A program made the position numbers and the translations under genes. This document shows positions 25,712 through 30,758 of a DNA stretch of 30,758 nt, in pieces. The notes under the pieces are model-generated. The model saw nothing but the letters and a program-made list of their open reading frames with translations, did not search any database and had not been told where the DNA came from. The stretch comes from Clostridiales bacterium. Lineage in GTDB: Bacteria; Bacillota; Clostridia; Lachnospirales; WQUN01. Every line of letters begins with the position of its first letter. Position 1 is the stretch's first letter. Location: the NCBI GenBank assembly GCA_031269415.1, contig JAISZF010000240.1, positions 1 through 30,758 on the forward strand, given 5' to 3'.

Positions 25712-25740
25712 AAAATACTTTAAAAATCATTGAATGTAAA
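25712..25740 (-). promoter_or_regulatory. Possible promoter of the CUT1 importer operon
   Basis: On the minus strand TTTACA (25735-25740) is followed after 17 bases by TATTTT (25712-25717). The -10 is weak, as expected of a promoter needing an activator such as the AraC-type protein. It lies about 35 bases upstream of the first gene and downstream of a terminator. Confidence 0.45.
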
Positions 25741-25826
25741 TTGCCGCTTTCGGTAATATTTATAAAATCCTGTTTTTCCGGCTTATATTTTTGCGTACAG
25801 ACTATACAAATTTATTAGACGCGCAT

Positions 25827-25859
25827 AAAAAAAGCCCGCGCGGCTTGCCGCCAGGGCTT
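25827..25859 (-). terminator. Terminator upstream of the CUT1 importer operon
   Basis: A stem with AAGCCC/GGGCTT at its base (25832-25837 with 25854-25859) and an inner GCGGC/GCCGC pair is followed on the minus strand by a run of seven T. It would stop minus-strand transcription coming from the IS66 fragment side, isolating the importer operon. Confidence 0.85.
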
Positions 25860-25900
25860 AACATGTCAAATTAGCGGTTTTAAAAATTTACCCCACCCCG

Positions 25901-25929
25901 GTGACAAACGCATTGAAACTGCCTATAAT
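25901..25929 (+). promoter_or_regulatory. Orphan plus-strand promoter
   Basis: GTGACA (25901-25906), a 17-base spacer and a perfect TATAAT (25924-25929). It points toward a decayed ATPase fragment and no intact gene, and is followed at once by a long palindrome. Confidence 0.7.
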
Positions 25930-25930
25930 A

Positions 25931-25966
25931 TTATCAAATCACGATTGTATAATCATGATTTGATAA
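25931..25966. repeat. 16-bp inverted repeat covering the predicted start site
   Basis: TTATCAAATCACGATT (25931-25946) and AATCATGATTTGATAA (25951-25966) pair at 15 of 16 positions around a 4-base loop. It starts one base after the TATAAT, so it would overlap the transcription start, where a repressor operator would be. No T-run follows. Confidence 0.75.
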
Positions 25967-25978
25967 ATCGAGGTGGGT

Positions 25979-26206
25979 TAAAAATATCCTCAGGAACATA
26001 CTGACCAAGGGCTGCGCGCTTTATTAGCGAGGTGGAGTTTCTTTTGCGCCAGGAACTGCGTGAGACCGCGTTATACAACACTATCATCGAAGCGATTCGC
26101 TGGGGAACACACAGCTCAATGACAACGTGAGTTTTCTGTACTGTCCGGCGATAAGGAGAAGTCTTCTTCCTCGCGAGGTTTATATCGAATAACGGACAAT
26201 TTGTGA
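25979..26206 (+). pseudogene. Decayed AAA-family ATPase (DUF234-type) C-terminal fragment
   Basis: Frame-by-frame reading recovers pieces of a DUF234-type AAA ATPase: KNILRNILTKGCALY (from about 25980), then, after a one-base shift, SEVEFLLRQELRETALYNTI followed by IEAIRWGTHSSM. After a further shift and apparent deletion comes REFSVLSGDKEKSSSSRGLY, then RITDN (26126-26200), ending at TGA 26204-26206. The order matches the end of this family, while the N-terminal ATPase domain is absent. The gene is clearly dead. The stretch from 26207 to 26273 shows nothing I can identify. Confidence 0.6.
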
Positions 26207-26273
26207 CTACTCAGGACTTGTATACCGCATAAACCACTCTTATAATGGGTACAGAAAGGCCGAAGCTTGAAAA

Positions 26274-26710
26274 CTAAACTTGGATACTGCCTCCGCACTC
26301 ACAAGTGTCTTTCGCTTTCAGAATAACAACCTGATCGGGTTATCTTTCAGTTCAAGGCTGGAACCTTTATGGCCTTCCTGCCCGCATGATTCACGTCCAG
26401 TCTTTTCCCTCAGGCTCTGTGTCGCCTTCGGTTTGCTTAGCCCATCGGATGACGGCGGCTTGCTTGAGTTATTGCTGTTCTTTTTCGATTTTGCTTCCAG
26501 TTCAGTAACTCTGGCGGTTAATGCGGCAACTGTATTTTTTAATACTTCGTTTTGCTCTCTTAATAAGGCGTTTTCTACTTTCAAGGCCTCCAGAGCTGTC
26601 TTATATTCCTGTATCTCGACGTTATGCTTTTCTATAAGAGCCATGATTGCAGCATTATGCTCATCGATTCGTATCATTGTATCCATTATGGCGCACCCAA
26701 TCCTGACCAT
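26274..26710 (-). pseudogene. IS66-family transposase, N-terminal fragment (frameshifted and truncated)
   Basis: The first 130 codons encode the N-terminus of an IS66-type transposase: a coiled coil (about residues 25-75, [19 protein letters not shown]) and the hallmark [13 protein letters not shown], followed by [12 protein letters not shown]. The main frame stops at 26318. A one-base shift near 26336 restores [20 protein letters not shown] down to TAG at 26274, including the CxC-type motif expected next in IS66. The catalytic domain is missing entirely and no terminal inverted repeats were found. It is a relic, probably linked to the rearrangement that also broke the neighbouring ATPase. 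Confidence 0.8.
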
Positions 26711-26839
26711 TCTTTGGAAGTTATTATAGCTGTCAAGTTATGGGATGCAAAGTCTTTTTTGTTGATATTTGCAAATTTTATCGTATAAATAGAATGTAGT
26801 GACCTATCAAAAATTTGATGGTTGATTTTTACTAGGTTA

Positions 26840-26857
26840 TTCGGCTTTTTAGCCGAA
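26840..26857 (-). terminator. Hairpin downstream of the RraA operon
   Basis: A 7-bp TTCGGCT/AGCCGAA stem with a TTTT loop (plus strand) lies about 70 bases past the last gene of the RraA operon. The T-run after it on the minus strand is poor, so it is a weak terminator candidate. The remaining bases between 26711 and 26924 hold nothing else I recognise. Confidence 0.4.
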
Positions 26858-26924
26858 AAGGACTTAGTACCTAAGCTCCCGGTTTGCGCCTTATGACTGC
26901 TGACGGCGTCCGTCCGTAGCCGCG

Positions 26925-27638
26925 TTACTCTTTTTGAGCCCCGCCGCGTATACGTATTATTTCTTCCACATCACTTGAGGCCGCGACCTTTGCCATTTGC
27001 CGCTGTTCAATTTCAGCGAGCCTTCTCCCCAAATTATAGACGTCCTCAAGTTTTTCGGCGGGAAACTTAACGGCGCCGTTTTCATCCATGTGTATTATCT
27101 CACCGGGGGAAATATCCATACCACAAATATTAACGGGTACGTTAACCGCCTTAACCGCAAACGCTCCGTGACCGACCGTCACTCCCGTAAGCATGTATTG
27201 AAAACGCATTTCCCTGATCTCGTCAATGTCCCTTGACGGCCCGTCAGATATAACGCCTACCGCTCCCAGGGATTTCATCGCGATCGTCATATTTCCGCCC
27301 GAAAGACCATTCTTTTTCTTAATATTTTCGGGAAAATCCTGTTTTATGCATACAATCACCGGCTTTAGAGACGCGTCTATCGCCCGTAATACGTCGTCGA
27401 AGCTTAAACGGCTGAAATTCGGATTAGGCAGCCCATAGACAACGGTTACGGCGTAACCGACCACGCGCCCAAGCTGGGGATACATACATTTCAGCGTTTG
27501 ATCCGTATACCACTCACATTCCCAGGGATCATACAAGCCAAGGCATAATTCCCTATTTTGCGGATATGTAGCCACGACGTTTGTAATTGAAGGCGTATCA
27601 AAATTTTTTAACGCTTCCAATAATTCTTCTTTCCGCAT
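26925..27638 (-). CDS. RraA family protein (putative aldolase/decarboxylase), first paralogue
   Basis: Protein of 237 residues with the RraA/HMG-aldolase fold. Key features: SGGNMTIAMKSLGAVG (about 113-128) for phosphate/carboxylate binding, GVISDGPSRDID with the Arg136-Asp137 pair that contacts substrate and divalent metal in class II 4-hydroxy-4-methyl-2-oxoglutarate aldolases, and SPGEIIHMDENG near residue 180. Because Arg-Asp is kept, it is more likely an enzyme (aldol cleavage or oxaloacetate-type decarboxylation) than an RNase E inhibitor. The ATG follows CTGGAGGAATCCGAA. It is the last gene of the right-hand operon and differs clearly from the second RraA paralogue at 28641-29423. Confidence 0.88.
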   Translation of the reverse strand: MRKEELLEALKNFDTPSITNVVATYPQNRELCLGLYDPWECEWYTDQTLKCMYPQLGRVVGYAVTVVYGLPNPNFSRLSFDDVLRAIDASLKPVIVCIKQDFPENIKKKNGLSGGNMTIAMKSLGAVGVISDGPSRDIDEIREMRFQYMLTGVTVGHGAFAVKAVNVPVNICGMDISPGEIIHMDENGAVKFPAEKLEDVYNLGRRLAEIEQRQMAKVAASSDVEEIIRIRGGAQKE

Positions 27639-27659
27639 TTCGGATTCCTCCAGTTTACA

Positions 27660-28610
27660 CTACACTATTCTCTCCGCGCACACTCGTCCATGTAAGACGG
27701 CGACGACATTTTGAACGGAATTCATACTCATATTATGAATCGCGTCCGTTGTATAACTGCCGATATGTGAAGTTAAAACGCAATTCTCCAATTCCAGCAA
27801 AGGATTACCTATCGGCGGTTCGCTTTCTGTGACGTCTAACCCCGCTCCGGCTATTATACCGTCGCGCAAAGCGTCATATAAATCGGACTCGTTAATAATG
27901 CCACCTCTTGCCGTATTGACTAACACAGCGGTTGGTTTCATGAGAGCAATCCGCTTTTTGTCAATCATATTTCTGGTCTCCGCGTTATACAGACAATGTA
28001 TTGTAACAAAATCTGACAATGAAAGCAATTCTTCCAAAGCGCAATACCTGACGTTGTTGTCTTTAGCGAATCGCTCGTCGGGATACTTATCAAACGCCAA
28101 TACATTCATATTAAAACCAAAGAGCCTCTTAATCACGGCTTTCCCAATACGGCCCACGCCGATTACGCCTAATGTCTTTTTCCACATTTCATATCCCATA
28201 ACGCGTTTATTGATACCAAGCTTCGCGCGCGAATGCATTTGTGGAATCCGCCTGGCGCATGACAGCATTATAGCCACCGCGAGATCAGCCATAGAGTCCG
28301 TGTTCGCGGTGGGGGTATACGTTACGGCCACGCCATGACGCAGAGCCGCGTCCGTGTCCACATTATCATAGCCTACGCCATAACGGCAAATCACCTTCAA
28401 CCGTTTAGAATTCTTAATAATCTGTTCAGTGTATCGTTCCAACCCCGCGATAACGGCGTCATAATCGGCAAGGGCAACGATCAATTCCTCTTCGGTTATA
28501 TTTTGCACGCCGCCTATCACATCGACCGCGCAGCCGGCCTCGTCAAGCAGACGCAACGGCAGGCTATTTTCTTTTTCAAACGAAGGCGCTGTTATTAACA
28601 CTCTATACAT
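27660..28610 (-). CDS. D-isomer-specific 2-hydroxyacid dehydrogenase (phosphoglycerate dehydrogenase-like)
   Basis: NAD-dependent dehydrogenase interconverting a D-2-hydroxyacid and its 2-oxo acid, 316 residues. Substrate loop CRYGVGYDNVD, NAD-binding GVIGVGRIGKAV, and catalytic Arg235 (NTARGG), Glu264 (TESEPP) and His282 (TSHIG) are all present. It ends without the ACT regulatory domain of SerA, so a role in catabolism of a sugar acid or hydroxyacid is more likely than serine synthesis. The ATG at 28608-28610 (MYRVLITAP) is used; the frame continues to a GTG at 28631, but the added residues cover the apparent ribosome-binding region AAAGGA. It lies between two RraA-family genes. Confidence 0.91.
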   Translation of the reverse strand: MYRVLITAPSFEKENSLPLRLLDEAGCAVDVIGGVQNITEEELIVALADYDAVIAGLERYTEQIIKNSKRLKVICRYGVGYDNVDTDAALRHGVAVTYTPTANTDSMADLAVAIMLSCARRIPQMHSRAKLGINKRVMGYEMWKKTLGVIGVGRIGKAVIKRLFGFNMNVLAFDKYPDERFAKDNNVRYCALEELLSLSDFVTIHCLYNAETRNMIDKKRIALMKPTAVLVNTARGGIINESDLYDALRDGIIAGAGLDVTESEPPIGNPLLELENCVLTSHIGSYTTDAIHNMSMNSVQNVVAVLHGRVCAERIV

Positions 28611-28640
28611 ACTCGCGATCATTCCTTTCACGGCGCGTCA

Positions 28641-29423
28641 TTATAAAACGCCGAATCGCCTATAAACTTCATCTATTGGCATTCCCTCCGCCAAGAGCTT
28701 TCGCTCCGCGTTTTCCTCCGCGTGAGTATTTTCAACCTGTAAAAGCACTTCATCCACAATTTCCGAGGGAATTACCTGCACTCCATCGTTATCGCCAAAA
28801 ATATAATCTCCGGGAAAAATTTTAGTATAATGAGTCAAATGACCTGGAAGCATAATAGGTACATTTATATCGATAACTATCCATCCTCCGAAAAAATTCG
28901 GTCGCGTCCCAAATGAAAATATCGGAAAATCCTTCATTTTTAATATGTACTGTGTGTCTCTGCAATTACCCGCTAAAAGCATTCCGCGGCAGCCGTGCGC
29001 ATATGCCACTTGGCAGCTCATCTCCCCAAAATGAGCCGCCTGAACATCACCGCCACAGTCAAAACATAAAACAGAACCGGGCTTTTGATCAGCCACACAT
29101 CTCATCATTAGTTTTTGAGGGTGCCCCTGGGGAAAACGCTCCGCCTCCAAACGTTCCTTAATTTCTTTATCCGCGAATAATTCGTCGTTATCCTGCGCTA
29201 GCGTATGAATTTTCACCGGCAAAGCCCGTCCAACTAAAATCATATCTTTACGTATTGGCTTAAAACGTTCAGACAGCACTGTATCAAAAACTCCAAGCCT
29301 TCCAAGCGCGTCCGAGACATTTCCTCCATATCCCGCGCTCCTGAAACGCTGTATCCTTTCAGGATCAGTTATATCTAAATGTCTGATCTGATTTTTTGCG
29401 ATTTTGTATGTTCGTTCAGGCAA
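28641..29423 (-). CDS. RraA family protein (putative aldolase/decarboxylase), second paralogue
   Basis: Protein of 260 residues of the same fold as the gene at 26925 but distantly related. It has GGNVSDALGRLGV near the N-terminus (the usual RraA opening), GDVQAAHFGEMSCQVAYAHG (about 125-144), GMLLAGNCRDTQ with Arg155-Asp156, and FPGDYIFGDNDGVQVIP. It retains the metal/substrate pair. It carries an extra charged loop of about 25 residues (DNDELFADKEIKERLEAERF) absent from the first paralogue. The start codon is TTG (29421-29423) with AAAGGAG eight bases upstream. It lies 30 bases before the dehydrogenase and 39 bases after the SDR gene, consistent with one transcript. Confidence 0.88.
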   Translation of the reverse strand: MPERTYKIAKNQIRHLDITDPERIQRFRSAGYGGNVSDALGRLGVFDTVLSERFKPIRKDMILVGRALPVKIHTLAQDNDELFADKEIKERLEAERFPQGHPQKLMMRCVADQKPGSVLCFDCGGDVQAAHFGEMSCQVAYAHGCRGMLLAGNCRDTQYILKMKDFPIFSFGTRPNFFGGWIVIDINVPIMLPGHLTHYTKIFPGDYIFGDNDGVQVIPSEIVDEVLLQVENTHAEENAERKLLAEGMPIDEVYRRFGVL

Positions 29424-29462
29424 TTATCTCACTCCTTTGGGTTATTTTATATAAATATTAAT

Positions 29463-30242
29463 TCATAGCAGCATCGCGCCGCCATCAATTCTTATTGAGG
29501 CTCCCGTTACAAACCGACTCTCCTCTGAAGCCAGGAAGCATACCAAAGGCGCGACGTCGTCAGGATACGCCATGCCCTGATACTTATACCATTCCATAAA
29601 ACGAAATAGTTTTGGCTGTTCCCTCATACTTTCGGTTACTATTTCATTCTTGGCGTCCGATTTTTTTCCTATCTCAATATATCCGGGTTCTATCGCGTTT
29701 ACGTTTATTCCATATTTAGCGAATTCAATGGCCGATTCTCTGGTCAGCATCTTTATCGCGCCTTTTGTCATACAGTATCCCGGATCAAAATTAGTGGGAC
29801 GTTTTGAATGAACCGACGATACATTGATAATTCTGCCGCCGCCCTGCCGTTTCATTCCCGGAAGCGCCGCCCGCGCGCATAAAAAATAACCTCCGAGATT
29901 TATTCTGAATATTTTTAAAAAATCTTCCTCCACATAATCGGACAAATTTGTATTCATCTGCACTCCGGCGTTATTAACAAGAATATCAATATCCCCGAAT
30001 CGGTCGCTTATGATATTGAACATACTATTTACTTCTTCCGAATCCGATACGTCCGCTTGTATAGTCAGCGCTTTTACACCCAAAGACTCTACTTCTTTTT
30101 GAAGCGATTCAGCTTCTTTTTCGCTGGATCGATAGTTAATTACGACGTCCGCGCCGCATTTCGCGAGTCCGACGGCGACGCCCTTCCCTATTCCCACGCC
30201 CGCTCCGGTGACAAGAGCCCTTTTTCCGTTGAGATTAATCAT
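29463..30242 (-). CDS. SDR family NAD(P)-dependent oxidoreductase
   Basis: Classical short-chain dehydrogenase/reductase of 259 residues. Cofactor motif TGAGVGIG (12-19), structural NNAG (90-93), catalytic Ser (NVSS, 142-143), Tyr156 and Lys160 (YCMTK), and a C-terminal TGASIRIDGGAML are all intact. The Asn-Tyr-Arg-Ser after the second strand suggests NADP(H) preference, as in FabG/glucose-1-dehydrogenase-like members; the substrate is probably a sugar or sugar-acid hydroxyl. The ATG overlaps the stop of the upstream SDR gene as ATGA (30239-30242), so the two SDR proteins are made together. Confidence 0.93.
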   Translation of the reverse strand: MINLNGKRALVTGAGVGIGKGVAVGLAKCGADVVINYRSSEKEAESLQKEVESLGVKALTIQADVSDSEEVNSMFNIISDRFGDIDILVNNAGVQMNTNLSDYVEEDFLKIFRINLGGYFLCARAALPGMKRQGGGRIINVSSVHSKRPTNFDPGYCMTKGAIKMLTRESAIEFAKYGINVNAIEPGYIEIGKKSDAKNEIVTESMREQPKLFRFMEWYKYQGMAYPDDVAPLVCFLASEESRFVTGASIRIDGGAMLL

Positions 30243-30758
30243 AGTATTTTACCCATGCCCGAACGCGTCATCCAATCATTGACCCTTTCATCGACGTAAT
30301 GCAAAACAAGCCCGCCATCCATACGTATTTGAGCGCCGTTCAAATAACGGCATTGATCGCTTATAAGCCACGCGCACAGCGAAGCTAAGTCATTCGCGTT
30401 TCCCAGGTATCCGGACGGTATTTTATATTGATAGGCGTCATAGAACGTACTTATTTCACTCTTCAGGATTTCATCCTCACCGCCTGTTGGACCCATTTCA
30501 ACGCAAATTGTGTCTACGCCCAATCGACCATACTCAAGAGACGTTTCCTTTGCCAGATTACTTAACGCGCCCATCGCGCAGCTATATAAAAACGCGCGGC
30601 CAGTCGGCTTTTCCCCGTGGATTGAGCTTATGAAAATCAACTTACCGCCCTTTGCGGTATCAGCGACAGTCTGCCCTACGATTTTCGAGCATAAAAATGA
30701 GGATAGAATATTTTCGGATAGGTTATTTTCAAATAACGAATACTCTGTTTCTTCAATA
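30239..30758 (-). CDS. SDR-like protein, N-terminus cut by window edge; catalytic lysine position is Met
   Basis: The frame stays open from the stop at 30239 to the right edge (about 172 residues visible), so the Rossmann N-terminus lies outside the window. A TTG at 30638-30640 is internal, not a start. Visible SDR features are KLIFISSIHGEKPTG with the catalytic Ser, the Tyr in AFLYSCAMGAL, and the C-terminal LNGAQIRMDGGLVL. The Tyr-x-x-x-Lys motif reads Tyr-Ser-Cys-Ala-Met, so the catalytic lysine is replaced. It overlaps the downstream canonical SDR gene by four bases. It could be an inactive or regulatory partner of that enzyme, or use a different mechanism. Confidence 0.85.
   Translation of the reverse strand, partial: IEETEYSLFENNLSENILSSFLCSKIVGQTVADTAKGGKLIFISSIHGEKPTGRAFLYSCAMGALSNLAKETSLEYGRLGVDTICVEMGPTGGEDEILKSEISTFYDAYQYKIPSGYLGNANDLASLCAWLISDQCRYLNGAQIRMDGGLVLHYVDERVNDWMTRSGMGKIL

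Noticed and set aside
26116..26298. A 60-residue minus-strand frame between the ATPase fragment and the IS66 relic.
   Set aside because: It has no recognisable motif, overlaps the decayed ATPase on the other strand and the end of the IS66 fragment, and lacks a convincing ribosome-binding site.
26901..26924. GACGG/CCGTC inverted repeat after the RraA operon.
   Set aside because: The stem is only 5 bp and has no T-run on either strand, so I do not call it a terminator.

Overview
The window looks like a chromosomal segment of a Bacillota bacterium, most likely an uncultured member of the Clostridia. Reasons: the tRNA m1A22 methyltransferase (TrmK) sits next to a Nif3-like gene, there is a TGS-domain nucleoside kinase, ribosome-binding sites are strong and purine-rich, GTG and TTG starts are common, promoters are sigma-A type, and a CUT1 sugar transporter is paired with a membrane-bound AraC regulator. 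I see no rRNA, tRNA, CRISPR array or phage module. The family-level assignment is a guess.

Layout, left to right. (1) 1-290: start of a PD-(D/E)XK (Rpn-like) protein running off the left edge, with its own promoter. (2) 424-6554, minus strand: a complete five-gene peptide/nickel-type ABC importer operon (binding lipoprotein, two permeases, two ATPases), closed by a strong bidirectional terminator. One permease carries an unusual extracytoplasmic insertion of about 150 residues. (3) 6678-9079, minus: a MATE efflux pump and a patatin-like phospholipase. (4) 9253-12170, minus: a housekeeping operon with a clear promoter and terminator: two-domain PPK2 phosphotransferase, DUF402 protein, RadC and PspC. 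(5) 12435-16363, plus: trmK, Nif3-like, TGS/uridine-kinase-like nucleoside kinase and metallophosphoesterase, all translationally overlapping. (6) 16557-16930: an orphan HicB antitoxin gene broken by a one-base frameshift, with no HicA nearby.

(7) 17029-25677, minus: a transport and metabolism island. In transcription order it has two CUT1 permeases (LplB/LplC type), a lipoprotein binding protein, a MoaF-like two-domain protein, a pyridoxamine-phosphate-oxidase-fold protein, a terminator, an MFS exporter and a membrane-bound AraC-type sensor-regulator. No ATPase gene is present, which fits use of a shared MsmX-type ATPase elsewhere. (8) 25827-26710: a genomic scar with a terminator, an orphan promoter with a 16-bp palindrome, a decayed DUF234-type ATPase fragment and a truncated IS66 transposase. 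(9) 26925 to the right edge, minus: a catabolic operon with two SDR oxidoreductases (one apparently lacking the catalytic lysine), two different RraA-family proteins that keep the Arg-Asp metal/substrate pair, and a D-2-hydroxyacid dehydrogenase.

The most interesting content is in regions 7-9. A sensor-regulator, importer and exporter lie beside an operon that could oxidise a sugar acid or hydroxyacid and then cleave the resulting oxo-acid with RraA-type aldolase/decarboxylases. The substrate cannot be read from the sequence, and the scar in region 8 means the two halves may or may not be one functional unit.
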